From Stackebrandtia nassauensis DSM 44728 (GTDB taxonomy: Bacteria > Actinomycetota > Actinomycetes > Mycobacteriales > Micromonosporaceae), in assembly GCF_000024545.1 (NCBI RefSeq), contig NC_013947.1:5394001-5458000 (forward strand): a DNA stretch of 64,000 bases. The letters run 5' to 3'. How positions within the stretch are numbered: the stretch's first letter is position 1; every line of letters starts with the position of its first letter. Shown piece after piece: positions 1-8,597 of the stretch. The notes below the pieces were generated by a model. It had not been told where the DNA came from. It saw nothing but the letters and a program-made list of their open reading frames with translations, and did no database searches. A program made the position numbers and the translations under genes.

Positions 1-1428
1 ATCGTTGAGCACGTCGGCGGCGGCCTCGGTGAGCTCGCCCAACAGCCGCCGGTACTCCTCGCGCTGCTGCCCGGGATCGTCGCCGGGGACCTTGACCAGC
101 CGGATCACGGTCGGCAGCGTCAGGCCCTGCAACAGCAGCGTCGTCGTGGCCACCACGAAGGCGATCAGGATGAGCTGCGGCCGCAGCGGCGTGTGCTGCG
201 GCAGCGTCTGCGCGGCGGCGACGGTGATGGCGCCGCGCATCCCCGACCAGGCCAGCACGACCCCGCCGCGCCAGCCCAGCGTCTCGTTGAGGCGGAAGTC
301 CACGTCGGCCGAGGCGCGGGTGAAGCGACGGTGCAGGTGCTTCTTCTTGCGGTCGCTGAGTTTGCCGCGTTCGTCCAGTTCGGTCAGTCGGCCCCGGATC
401 TGTTTCAGGACCGGTTGTACCTTCTCGGCCCGGCGCTGCTCGCGTCGCATCGTGGCCACCAATGGGGCCGTGAACACCATGCGCGCCACGATGACCAGCG
501 CCGAGGCCAGCAGACCGATCACGATGACCCAGCCGACGCCCATCTCGTGTCCGGCGGCCTCGTCGACGAGGGACTCCACGTTGAGTCCCATGAGGAGGAA
601 GGTGGCGTTCTCCAGCAGGAACGCCAGGGTGCGCCAGTTGGTGGCCTCGGTGATGCGGTCCTCGGCGCGCAGGTGCTTCGGGCCCAGGTGCCCGGCGACG
701 ATCCCGGCGACCACAACGGACAGTACTCCGGAGGCGTCCAGTTCCTCGGCGGGCAGGTAGGCGATGAACGGGATCACGAAGGAGATCGCGGTGTTGAGGA
801 CCGGGTCCTTCAACAGCGCCCGGACCCGCACGTTGATGACACCCACGCCGATGCCGACTCCGACGGCGATGACCACGGCGTAGAAGAACTGTCCGGCCAC
901 CAGCCACACCGACACCGTCCCGGCGATCGCGGCCGTCGCCGAGCGCAGGAGCACCAGCGCCGACGCGTCGTTGACCAGCCCCTCGCCCTCCAGGACGGTC
1001 AGCAACCGGTGCGGCAACCCCAGCTTGCGGCCCACCGAGGTGGCGGCGATGGCGTCGGTGGGACTGACGACGGCGCCCAGCGCGAAGGCGACCGGCCAGC
1101 CGATGCCCGGCAGCAGCCAGTGGAACAGGCACCCGGCGCCCAGGGTCGTCACGACGACCAGCAGCACGGCCAAGCCGCTGATGGGTTTGAGGTTGCGGCG
1201 GAAGTCGACCACGGGCATGGTGACGGCGGAGGAGTACAACAGCGGGGGCAGCACCCCGGCCAGCACCAGTTCCGGCGCGATGTCGGGGTGCGGCACACCG
1301 GGCACGAAGCTCAGTCCGATCCCGACGATGACCAGGCTCAGCGGCGCGGCCAGCCCGAGCCGCTGCGAGAACGCGGCCACGACGACGATGCTGATGACAC
1401 CGACGATGACGACGAGGGTCAGTTCCAT
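1..1428 (-). CDS. Na+/H+ antiporter, CPA1 family (3' end outside window)
   Basis: Membrane cation/proton exchanger. The frame opens with ATG at 1428 (MELTLVVIVGV) and stays open for 476 codons to the window edge, so the C-terminus is missing. About twelve hydrophobic segments are visible. Family motifs are present: VSPTDAIAATS in the ion-binding core, EGEGLVNDASALV (the position of the ND motif of CPA1 proteins), and MRGAITVAAAQTLP near the end of the membrane domain. A charged cytoplasmic loop (RREQRRAEKVQ to KKKHLHRRFTRA) interrupts the membrane part at about residues 325-375. The long open frames on the other strand here are antisense shadows with unnatural composition. Likely role is pH or Na+ homeostasis. 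The family is clear; the transported ion is inferred. Confidence 0.9.
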   Translation of the reverse strand, partial: MELTLVVIVGVISIVVVAAFSQRLGLAAPLSLVIVGIGLSFVPGVPHPDIAPELVLAGVLPPLLYSSAVTMPVVDFRRNLKPISGLAVLLVVVTTLGAGCLFHWLLPGIGWPVAFALGAVVSPTDAIAATSVGRKLGLPHRLLTVLEGEGLVNDASALVLLRSATAAIAGTVSVWLVAGQFFYAVVIAVGVGIGVGVINVRVRALLKDPVLNTAISFVIPFIAYLPAEELDASGVLSVVVAGIVAGHLGPKHLRAEDRITEATNWRTLAFLLENATFLLMGLNVESLVDEAAGHEMGVGWVIVIGLLASALVIVARMVFTAPLVATMRREQRRAEKVQPVLKQIRGRLTELDERGKLSDRKKKHLHRRFTRASADVDFRLNETLGWRGGVVLAWSGMRGAITVAAAQTLPQHTPLRPQLILIAFVVATTTLLLQGLTLPTVIRLVKVPGDDPGQQREEYRRLLGELTEAAADVLND

Positions 1429-1537
1429 GGGCGGTCGGCGACCCTTTCGGCGAGACGACGCGGAACCTCAGAATAGGACGGTCGACTGTGCCGAGCGCTC
1501 ATCTGACGCTGGTGTCGGCGGCGCGGCGGGTCGGCCG

Positions 1538-2983
1538 CTAGTCAGCGATGCGCAGGAAGCCGTCGCGGATCAGTCGTCGCACGACTGTGGACAGAGACGC
1601 CGCCAGCAGCGCCTCGTCGGCCTCGTGCGCCTGGGCCAGGATCCGCACCTGGGTGCGCATCGCGACGCTGCCGTCACACCCGCCCAGGAACGACACCAGC
1701 AGCGGGTCGATCTCCTCGACGCGCGGCGAGGCGGCCAGCAGCTGCCGTTCCACCTCCCAGCCCTCCGGCCCCGGCACCGCCTCCTGGTGCAGCCGCACGC
1801 CCTCGGCCAGCCGCAGCCGAGCGCCGTACAGCTGCTCGGGTGTCAGCTCGGCCAGCCGGGCGTGCACGTCGAACCAGTCCCCGATGACCTCGCTGAACGG
1901 CCGCTCGGGGGTGTGCCGCAGGTCCTCGCACACCACCGAGGTCTCGCCGCCGTGGAAGCGGGCGTTGACGACGCCGAAGCCGACGGCCTCGATGTCGTTG
2001 GCGTCGAACCAGTCCAGCCAGGCCGCCAGCCGATGCGGGTCGTGGTCGACGGCCGCGTCGCGCTGCCAGAACCGCACGTACTCCAGCGGGTCGGCGACCT
2101 CTCGCTGGATCGCCCACACGGTGCAGCCGGAACCGGCGAACCACCCGGCGATCCGGTCCGACCACTGTTGCCCCTTGACGTGGCACCAGTTCGCCATGAA
2201 CTGAAGCGTCCCGCCGGGGTTGAGCAACCCGGGCGCCGCGGCTGCCAGCTCGGCGCACACCGCGTCCCCGGGCCTGCCCGAGTCGCGGTAGTCGAAGTCC
2301 CCGTGCCCGGGTCCCACGATGAACGGCGGATTGCTCACGATCTGGTCGAAACGCCTACCCGCCACCGGTTCCAGCATGTCCCCGGCCAGCAACTCCCAGT
2401 CCAGCCCATTGAGGACGGCGTTGGTCGCGGCGAACAGCAACGCGCGACGCGAGATGTCGGTCCCGGTGACCCGCTTGGCGTGCCCCGACAGATCGAACGC
2501 CAGCACGCCGCCGCCGGTGCCCACGTCCAGCGCCGACTCGACCGGACGCCGCAGCATGTACCCGGCCATCGACTTGGCCGCCCCGGCCGGGCCGAGAACG
2601 TGGTCGGCGGCCAGGCCCCGTCCGGCCTCGGCGGGAGCGTCCGACAGCAGCCAGTGCTCGCCGTGGATCTCCAGCGACAGCCCCGCCCGGTACCCGTCCT
2701 CGGTCTCGGCGATCAGCCCCGCCGCCAGCGCGGCCTCCAGCGACAGTGGAGCCAACGCCTCGGCGACCTCGTCCTCGTCGACCCGGCACACGAACAGCCG
2801 CACCAGAACCGACAGCCGATCCCCATCGTCGGAGGCGGCCAGCAGCGCCCGGTGGTCCCCGCGCCGGGCCGCCGCCAGCGGCTCGGCCCCGTAGCGGTCG
2901 CGCAGCGCGGGCTCGCGGAAACCGGCGCTCTCCAGCGCCTCGCGCAGCCGCTCGATGTCGGCGGCGTCCAGGAGTGTGTGCAT
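1538..2983 (-). CDS. Class I SAM-dependent methyltransferase (NPP motif, RNA/protein MTase-like)
   Basis: A 481-residue protein. The N-terminal third looks like a helical accessory domain. The middle holds a Rossmann methyltransferase: SAM-binding ALDVGTGGGVLAFDLS (about residue 155) and the catalytic-type motif SNPPFIVGPG (about residue 215). NPP(F/Y) is typical of N6-adenine, glutamine (PrmC) and guanine-N2 (RsmC/RlmG) methyltransferases. The C-terminal 200 residues form another domain found in actinobacterial members (I believe the DUF7059/DUF7782 architecture). ATG start at 2983. It lies 10 bp downstream of the MmcQ/YjbR gene, so the two are probably co-transcribed. The substrate cannot be read from sequence. 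Confidence 0.85.
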   Translation of the reverse strand: MHTLLDAADIERLREALESAGFREPALRDRYGAEPLAAARRGDHRALLAASDDGDRLSVLVRLFVCRVDEDEVAEALAPLSLEAALAAGLIAETEDGYRAGLSLEIHGEHWLLSDAPAEAGRGLAADHVLGPAGAAKSMAGYMLRRPVESALDVGTGGGVLAFDLSGHAKRVTGTDISRRALLFAATNAVLNGLDWELLAGDMLEPVAGRRFDQIVSNPPFIVGPGHGDFDYRDSGRPGDAVCAELAAAAPGLLNPGGTLQFMANWCHVKGQQWSDRIAGWFAGSGCTVWAIQREVADPLEYVRFWQRDAAVDHDPHRLAAWLDWFDANDIEAVGFGVVNARFHGGETSVVCEDLRHTPERPFSEVIGDWFDVHARLAELTPEQLYGARLRLAEGVRLHQEAVPGPEGWEVERQLLAASPRVEEIDPLLVSFLGGCDGSVAMRTQVRILAQAHEADEALLAASLSTVVRRLIRDGFLRIAD

Positions 2984-2993
2984 CGACAGATGG

Positions 2994-3374
2994 TCACACA
3001 GCCGGATCGGCGTCGGCGTCCAGGCGCGCCACCAGTGTCTTGGGCGCCACCAGCCGGTAGCTCTCCTCGACCCAGTCGCACAGCAGCTCGACGTCCTCGG
3101 CGACCTCGGCCAGCGGCAGGCTCACCCAGCCGTGCCGCCCCAGCCCGTACCCGGTGGGCTTCGCGCCCGGCAGCGACATGGCGTGCCCGTGGCCGTCGCG
3201 CAGTTTCACGGTGACCGAGGACGGATCCTCGTCCGAGCCGAGGAAGGCGAAGATCTTCTTGCGCACCTTGACGACGACGTCCTCCTCACCCCAGGGCGCG
3301 TCGCGCCAGGCCTCGGGCAGCGACAACGCGAATTCCAGCAGTGTCGTGCGCAGTTCGGCGGGAGTCATACACAC
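2994..3374 (-). CDS. MmcQ/YjbR family protein
   Basis: A 126-residue protein, the usual length for this small alpha/beta DNA-binding-like family. Diagnostic segments are the N-terminal ALSLPEAWRDAPWGEEDVVVKVRKKIFAFL, a lysine-bearing beta strand (VTVKL), and GLGRHGWVSLPL followed by a C-terminal helix with SYRLVAPKTLVARL. Two in-frame ATGs occur (MCMTPAEL); either could start translation. It is first in a probable two-gene operon with the downstream methyltransferase. Biochemical function of the family is poorly known; MmcQ/YjbR proteins have a CyaY-like fold. Confidence 0.85.
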   Translation of the reverse strand: MCMTPAELRTTLLEFALSLPEAWRDAPWGEEDVVVKVRKKIFAFLGSDEDPSSVTVKLRDGHGHAMSLPGAKPTGYGLGRHGWVSLPLAEVAEDVELLCDWVEESYRLVAPKTLVARLDADADPAV

Positions 3375-3426
3375 CTCGGTTCCACACGCTCGTCCATGAC
3401 ACGTACATGTTGGCAGCTGTCGAACG

Positions 3427-3456
3427 TTGACCTCGCGACACGGCGAAACCTAGAGT
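3427..3456 (+). promoter_or_regulatory. Promoter of the P450 gene
   Basis: TTGACC at 3427-3432 and TAGAGT at 3451-3456 are separated by 18 bases, a good match to a sigma-70-type (HrdB/SigA) promoter. The predicted start is near 3463, giving a leader of about 30 bases before the ATG at 3495. It lies in the 120-bp gap between the divergent MmcQ and P450 genes. Confidence 0.55.
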
Positions 3457-3494
3457 GGAGTCATCGCCGAGTTACCCCACCGTCGGGAGTGATC

Positions 3495-4838
3495 ATGGCC
3501 ATGACCACCGTTCCAGGTCCACAAGGGTCAGTTCTGCTGGGATCGTTGCGCGACTTGCGACGCGACCCGCTGACCACCTACCTCGACGCCCAACGCTCCT
3601 ATGGCGACGTCGTGCGCTTCACCGCCGGACCGCCCGGACTCCGCGTCAACTTCTACGCCCTGTTCTCCGCCGAGGGCGCCAAACACCTGCTCGCCACCGA
3701 GGCCGCGACGTTCCGCAAGGACCACTCGTTCTACAACGAGACCCGCGCCATCATCGGCAACGGCCTGCTGACCAGCCAGGACGACGAGTACCTCCGGCAA
3801 CGCCGACTGCTGCAACCCCTGTTCACGAAGAAACGGGTCAACGAGTACGACAAGGCGATGGACGACGAGACCTCGGCGCTCATGAAACGCTGGCGCGACG
3901 CTCCCGACGGCGTCGTGGACGTCGCCTCCGAGATGACGGGCCTGACCCTGCGCATCGTGTCCCGGGCCCTGTTCGGCGCCGACAGCGGCGCCGTCGAGGA
4001 GACCATCAAGCAGAACTTCCCCATCCTGAGCACCTCGGTCGTCAAACGCGGCTTCTCACCCGTCCGCGTCCCCCGTGGCTGGCCGACCCCCGAGAACCGC
4101 CGGGTGGCGGCGGCCCGACGCGAGCTGTACCGGGTGTGCGACAGGATCATCGCCGCCCGCAACGACAACCACGGCGAGGACCTGCTGAGCCGACTCTCCC
4201 AAGCCACCACCCCCGAAGGCGATCGCCTGTCCCCCACCGAGATCCGCGACCAGGTACTCGTGTTCCTGTTGGCGGGACACGAGACCACGGCCACCTCATT
4301 GGCGTTCGCCCTGCACCTGCTCGCCAGCCACCCCGAGATCCAACACCAGGCCCGCGACGAGATCGACGCCGTCCTCGGCGGCGAACCACCCACGGCCGCC
4401 GACTACGACCGCCTCCCGTACACCACAATGGTCGTCAAGGAGGCGATGCGCCTCTACCCCGCCGCCCCCATCGTCGGACGACTGGCGACAGCGGACACCG
4501 AAGTAGACGGTCACCTGATCCCGGCGGGCGCCAACGTGGTCTGCAGCGCCTGGGTCACCCACCGCCACCCCCGCTACTGGGACGACCCCGAACACTTCGA
4601 CCCGCAGCGCTTCACCCCGGAGCACGAGGCCGCCCGCCCCCGCTACGCGTGGATCCCCTTCGGCGGCGGGCCACGCGCCTGCATCGGCCAGCACTTCTCC
4701 ATGCTGGAGTCGGTACTGACGCTGGCGGTGATGCTGCGCGAGTACTCCTTCGACGCCATCGACACCGACCCGAAGGTCCACACCGGAATCACCTTGCGTT
4801 CCACCGACCCGCTGCGCTGTCGCCTGACCCCGCGCTAA
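3495..4838 (+). CDS. Cytochrome P450
   Basis: Haem monooxygenase of 447 residues, normal for a soluble bacterial P450. The I-helix oxygen-activation motif AGHETTA is at 260-266, the K-helix ExxR (E316, R319, in KEAMRLYP) is intact, and the haem-binding loop FGGGPRACIGQHF supplies Cys396 as thiolate ligand. Start chosen at ATG 3495 because GGGAG lies five bases upstream; GTG 3489 and ATG 3501 are in frame alternatives. No ferredoxin or ferredoxin reductase gene lies next to it, so it must use redox partners encoded elsewhere. The short proline-rich N-terminus (TTVPGPQGS) resembles the CYP102/CYP110-like group of fatty-acid or terpene hydroxylases, but the substrate is unknown. Its stop overlaps the stop of the convergent downstream gene. 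Confidence 0.95.
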   Translation: MAMTTVPGPQGSVLLGSLRDLRRDPLTTYLDAQRSYGDVVRFTAGPPGLRVNFYALFSAEGAKHLLATEAATFRKDHSFYNETRAIIGNGLLTSQDDEYLRQRRLLQPLFTKKRVNEYDKAMDDETSALMKRWRDAPDGVVDVASEMTGLTLRIVSRALFGADSGAVEETIKQNFPILSTSVVKRGFSPVRVPRGWPTPENRRVAAARRELYRVCDRIIAARNDNHGEDLLSRLSQATTPEGDRLSPTEIRDQVLVFLLAGHETTATSLAFALHLLASHPEIQHQARDEIDAVLGGEPPTAADYDRLPYTTMVVKEAMRLYPAAPIVGRLATADTEVDGHLIPAGANVVCSAWVTHRHPRYWDDPEHFDPQRFTPEHEAARPRYAWIPFGGGPRACIGQHFSMLESVLTLAVMLREYSFDAIDTDPKVHTGITLRSTDPLRCRLTPR

Positions 4839-5614
4839 CGCGGTGGACCGGATTGCCGTCCGCCGCCGAAGTTGTTCCAGGTCGGCGTCTGGAACCCCGG
4901 GAACATGGGAGGCACCGCGTTGTCCCAGGACAGGAATTCGACGTACCCGTGGCCGGAGTCCAAAGTGAACCCGCGCCACAGCTCGGGGCGGAATGCCCGG
5001 ACCGCCAGCCCGATGTCCATCGCGAGCCTCAACGGGAAATGCCGAGTGGGCCCGAACGCCTCCGGCAACCCGATCCGCAGAAAGACAGCACCCTGATTGA
5101 AGGCCGGTGCCCGACCGGCGGCCTCGGGCGGAACAGCTCCCATCAGATCGACGCTGATGAGTTGGGCGGCGCCGCCGCCCCCGCCCCCACGCGACTGGAG
5201 CACACTGTGGATCCTCACTCCTTCCACCGCGTCCCACCCGACGTGTGTGGCCCCGTCCGCCGCGGTCCACCACAATCCGGCCTGACCGATGCCCAACCGC
5301 TGAGGGACAGGTGCCTCCGGTGTCGCTTGCCGTTGCTTCCGCCGCAACCACACGCCGAACACAGCGCACGAGGCGATAAAGACCATGACACACAACACGC
5401 CGACGAGGAGTTCGCCCCCGCTGATTCTCGTACCCGACTTCGTGACGAAGGATTCGCCCTTGGCGAAGAGCACGACTGGCATTACCAAGCCCGGCAAGAA
5501 GACCACGGCGGCAGCGATTATGCCCAGCACTCGCATCGTCTTATTTCCGGATTCACCGGCCTCTCCCGCCGCACCGACGTCGAACCACCGCGTCTCAGGC
5601 CCCGGTTCACTCAT
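4835..5614 (-). CDS. Membrane protein of unknown function (two TM, soluble C-domain)
   Basis: Conceptual protein of 259 residues from ATG 5614 (MSEPGPETRW). Two transmembrane segments (VLGIIAAAVVFLPGLVMPVVLF and LLVGVLCVMVFIASCAVFGVWL) form a hairpin in the first 90 residues. The rest is soluble: WWTAADGATHVGWDAVEGVRI resembles a PH-like beta sheet as found in many actinobacterial membrane proteins, and a glycine run (SRGGGGGGAAQ) links two halves. A GGGGAG lies only one base before the ATG, so the start is uncertain. It is convergent with the P450 gene; the two stop codons overlap (CTAA, 4835-4838). No function assigned. Confidence 0.75.
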   Translation of the reverse strand: MSEPGPETRWFDVGAAGEAGESGNKTMRVLGIIAAAVVFLPGLVMPVVLFAKGESFVTKSGTRISGGELLVGVLCVMVFIASCAVFGVWLRRKQRQATPEAPVPQRLGIGQAGLWWTAADGATHVGWDAVEGVRIHSVLQSRGGGGGGAAQLISVDLMGAVPPEAAGRAPAFNQGAVFLRIGLPEAFGPTRHFPLRLAMDIGLAVRAFRPELWRGFTLDSGHGYVEFLSWDNAVPPMFPGFQTPTWNNFGGGRQSGPPR

Positions 5615-5704
5615 ACTCCCCGACGCTAATCCGACCACGGTCAATCCCCAACGGTAAGAAACTGCCACCAACGCGCCACCGCACGACCGTGCTATTCTCG
5701 ACCC

Positions 5705-6286
5705 GTGCGCAAAGGCGAAGAGACCCGATTGGCGATCCTGGACGAGGCGGTGACCGCGGCGCGGTTCAACGGCCTGTCCGGGCTGACCATCGGCACGCTC
5801 GCCGAGCGAACCGGGCTGTCCAAGAGCGGCCTGTACGCGCACTTCAAGTCCAAGGAGTCCCTGCAACTGGCCACGATGTCCCACCATCGCGAGCAGTTCA
5901 TCGTCGAGGTCATCCGTCCGGCGCTGGAGGCCCCGCGGGGCGAGAAGCGGCTGCGCACTCTGGTGGACGGCTGGATGCGCTGGTACGAGCATCCCGGCGG
6001 TTGCCTGTTCCTGGCCGCCTCCACCGAGTTCGACGACCTGGACGGGCCGCTGCACGATCGCATGGTCGCCGACGAGCACGATCTGCTCGACACGATCAGC
6101 CAGGTGGTCGGAACGCTGGTCTCGCAGGGCGACGTCCGCCCCGACACCGACACCGTGCAGATCGCCCAGGAGGTCTTCAGCGTCCTGTTGGGCTACAACT
6201 GGATGAGCCGTATTCTCAGCGATCCCACCGCCGAGACCCGTGCCTGGACCGCCGTCGACCGGATACTCGACAGCCTTCGCCCCTGA
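5705..6286 (+). CDS. TetR/AcrR family transcriptional regulator
   Basis: A 193-residue repressor-type protein with GTG start. The N-terminal helix-turn-helix is canonical (RLAILDEAVTAARFNGLSGLTIGTLAERTGLSKSGLYAHFKSKESL, residues 8-55). The C-terminal ligand domain has WYEHPGGCLFLAASTEFDDLDGPLHDRM, close to the TetR_C subgroup of YezE/AcrR-like regulators. Twenty bases downstream an alpha/beta hydrolase begins on the same strand, so the two form an operon and the hydrolase is the likely regulated function. Ligand unknown. Confidence 0.9.
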   Translation: MRKGEETRLAILDEAVTAARFNGLSGLTIGTLAERTGLSKSGLYAHFKSKESLQLATMSHHREQFIVEVIRPALEAPRGEKRLRTLVDGWMRWYEHPGGCLFLAASTEFDDLDGPLHDRMVADEHDLLDTISQVVGTLVSQGDVRPDTDTVQIAQEVFSVLLGYNWMSRILSDPTAETRAWTAVDRILDSLRP

Positions 6287-6306
6287 CATCCCGAGGAGTT
6301 TTCGAC

Positions 6307-7215
6307 ATGTCCGCATCACGCCTAAAGAAAAGCACGACCGTTCGTTTGTTTCAGTTGACTCGACTCGGCTTCCGGATCGGCGAAACCATCGCCCCCGGCA
6401 TCGCGTCCCGGGTCTCGACGCACCTGTGGTTCCGGTTGCCCGCCAGCGAATCCCGACGCCGACGCTCCCGGGTTCCGGCTTCGGCCAACCGTTTCGAACT
6501 CGACTCCGAGGGCACCACGGTGCGCGGCTGGGACTGGGGCTCGGGCCCGCTGGTCTACGTGCAACACGGCTGGGGCGGCTGCGTCGGTGACTTCGACACC
6601 ATCGCCAGTTGCCTGGTCGCCAACGGATACCGCGTGATCGCGGTGGACGGACCCAGCCACGGCCACTCCGGCAACGGCCCCTACGGCCCCCGGGCCTCGT
6701 CACCGTTGCAACTGGCCAACGCGCTCGGCGCCGCCATCGACAAGTTCGGGCAACCGCACGCGGTCGTCGCCCACTCGCTGGGCTGCCTGGCCGCCGTGCT
6801 CGAACTGCGCGAACGGGCCATACCGAAGCGAATGGTGATGATCTCACCGTTCATCGGCGGTCCGACGTTCATGAAGATGTTCGCCGGCTGGCTGGGGGTC
6901 GGGCCGCGCACCTTCGCCCGGATGGTGGCCTCGGCGGAGGCGCGAATCGGCAGGCCGATGAGTGACTTCAGCATCCCGGATCCGGCGCTGGACGTGGACA
7001 CTCTGATCGTCCACGATCGACGGGACCGCTCGACGCCGTTCCAACACGGCGAGGCCATCGCGGACGCCTGGCCGAACGCGCGGCTGGTCGCCACGGAAGG
7101 CTTGGGACACATGCGACTCCTGCGCAGCCCGACGGTCGCCGGGGAAGTCGTGGCGTTCGTGACTGGACGGTCAGCGCAGCAGGGTGAGCCCGTCCTTGGC
7201 GCTGAGCTGGCCTAG
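6307..7215 (+). CDS. Alpha/beta hydrolase
   Basis: A 302-residue hydrolase. The fold markers are YVQHGWGG (oxyanion region, about residue 82), VDGPSHGHSG, the nucleophile elbow VVAHSLGCLAA with Ser in H-S-L-G, an acid in VDTLIVHDRRDRSTPF and the catalytic His in TEGLGHMRLL. Start is ATG 6307 with a GAGGAG about ten bases upstream. The first 60 residues are basic and lack a signal peptide. It follows the TetR gene in the same operon. The 3' end overlaps the convergent membrane-protein gene by 45 bases. Esterase or lipase activity is likely; the substrate is not known. Confidence 0.9.
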   Translation: MSASRLKKSTTVRLFQLTRLGFRIGETIAPGIASRVSTHLWFRLPASESRRRRSRVPASANRFELDSEGTTVRGWDWGSGPLVYVQHGWGGCVGDFDTIASCLVANGYRVIAVDGPSHGHSGNGPYGPRASSPLQLANALGAAIDKFGQPHAVVAHSLGCLAAVLELRERAIPKRMVMISPFIGGPTFMKMFAGWLGVGPRTFARMVASAEARIGRPMSDFSIPDPALDVDTLIVHDRRDRSTPFQHGEAIADAWPNARLVATEGLGHMRLLRSPTVAGEVVAFVTGRSAQQGEPVLGAELA

Positions 7216-8493
7216 CAGGAGCAGGACGAGAACCGCGACGATCACGGCGACCACCGTGACGGCCACGACGAGCCGGTTGGCCTGCTCCACTTGTGAGACG
7301 ACGTTGCCGTAGAGGACCCCGAGCCGCCCGGGACGCGAGGGACGGACCTCAGCGGCGGTCTGACGGTCGACGGTGATGCCGTAGTACTCGGCCAACTCCT
7401 GATACGTGTCCCACGAACGCGGTTCGGCGACCAGCACCATCAGGTCCCGCAGCAGCCGGTCCACATCGTCGGGCAGCTCGCCGCGCAGCGAGTCCAGTTC
7501 GCTGAGGTGGTCGAGCAGCCTGCGGTGCAGTCCCCACAGGATGGTCGCGCGCGGTGAGAACGCGTCGGCGGGTGCCAGCAGGTCCAGCATGCGCGCGTAC
7601 GCGGGCAGTGTTCGCGCTAGGGAGCGCAGGTTGCGGCGGCGATTGCCCGGCAGTTTCGACTTGTCAGCGTCGCGGACCTTCCGCCGCGCCTCGCGGTATC
7701 GCGCGTCGTAGCGCAGGCACTCGTCGATCAGGTACAGCAGTTGGGATCGCAGGAACACGCGCCGCAGCCCGAACGACAGCAGGTAGTACATCGCCAGTAC
7801 GGTCGCGGAGCCCGTCACGGCCACCAGCAGCGTCTTGGGAGAGGTGTCGTCGGTTCCGGGCGGCTTGACCCGGCTGCCGACCTTGACGATGTACAGGAAC
7901 GCGGTGATGGTGCCGATGACGGCGGCGGTCCGGAGGTATCGCAGGGTGAGCACCCGCCGCACTCTCGGCAGCCTGCCCCGCACCCCGATCCGGGGCTCGG
8001 CGACCAGCGGCAGTGGCGAGTCCTTTGCCGACAACTCGTCGGGCAGCCCCGCCAGTCGGCGACAGCCGCGAAACCATCGCCATGGGCCGATCCAGATCCC
8101 CGCGAAAATGCCGACGAACACCGGCCCCACGAGCGGATCCGACGTCGAGTACCCGGGTGGCGGTTCGAGCAGAGTGGCCGCGTTGGACAGGAGCACGCCA
8201 CCGTAGAGGCCCGCGATGACGACGATCCCGGACACCACACCGACGTCGAACGACAACCGCAGGGTCGTCGCGGAACCGGCGCGAAACCCACGGCGCCACG
8301 CCGACCGCAACCGGCCGAGCAGCCAGCCGCACGCGCCCCGGAAACCGTTGCGGCGCAACAGGACGACGAAACCGGAGCTGGCCAGCCAGCTGCCGTGGAT
8401 CGCCGCTCCGCACAGCGCCAGGCCCACGAATATCTGTAGCAGAACCACAGGCGCCCGCCACGCGACATGGCCGAGCGCGTCGCCGAGTTCCAT
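7171..8493 (-). CDS. Polytopic membrane protein, function unknown
   Basis: About 440 residues from ATG 8493 (an in-frame GTG at 8505 is also possible; AAGG lies 11 bases before the ATG). I count five or six transmembrane segments: LLQIFVGLALCGAAIH, VGVVSGIVVIAGLYGGVLL, VGPVFVGIFAGIWIGPW, AAVIGTITAFLYIVKVG, LVAVTGSATVLAMYYLLSFGL and, at the C-terminus, LVVAVTVVAVIVAVLVLLLLG. Between the fifth and last there is a charged cytoplasmic domain of about 150 residues. The C-terminal anchor follows a SNARE-like arrangement (soluble domain then tail TM). I do not recognise the family. Confidence 0.75.
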   Translation of the reverse strand: MELGDALGHVAWRAPVVLLQIFVGLALCGAAIHGSWLASSGFVVLLRRNGFRGACGWLLGRLRSAWRRGFRAGSATTLRLSFDVGVVSGIVVIAGLYGGVLLSNAATLLEPPPGYSTSDPLVGPVFVGIFAGIWIGPWRWFRGCRRLAGLPDELSAKDSPLPLVAEPRIGVRGRLPRVRRVLTLRYLRTAAVIGTITAFLYIVKVGSRVKPPGTDDTSPKTLLVAVTGSATVLAMYYLLSFGLRRVFLRSQLLYLIDECLRYDARYREARRKVRDADKSKLPGNRRRNLRSLARTLPAYARMLDLLAPADAFSPRATILWGLHRRLLDHLSELDSLRGELPDDVDRLLRDLMVLVAEPRSWDTYQELAEYYGITVDRQTAAEVRPSRPGRLGVLYGNVVSQVEQANRLVVAVTVVAVIVAVLVLLLLGQLSAKDGLTLLR

Positions 8494-8556
8494 GACCGGT
8501 AACACCTTAGGAGGGGGGACACAACGAGGGTTCCGTTCACAATAGACGAGACACAG

Positions 8557-8589
8557 CGATCCCGCCGGACACTGCGTCCGGCGGGATCG
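8557..8589 (-). terminator. Terminator hairpin after the beta-helix gene
   Basis: Perfect 14-bp inverted repeat (CGATCCCGCCGGAC) with a five-base loop, located just past the stop of the beta-helix gene and before the next gene on the same strand. It has no clear U tract, so it may act as an actinobacterial I-type terminator. Confidence 0.7.
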
Positions 8590-8597
8590 ATGGCGCG

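Noticed and set aside
971-3214. A 747-codon open frame on the plus strand across the antiporter end, the gap and the methyltransferase.
   Set aside because: Antisense frame kept open by GC bias; it is rich in Arg/Gly/Gln and spans two clear genes on the other strand.
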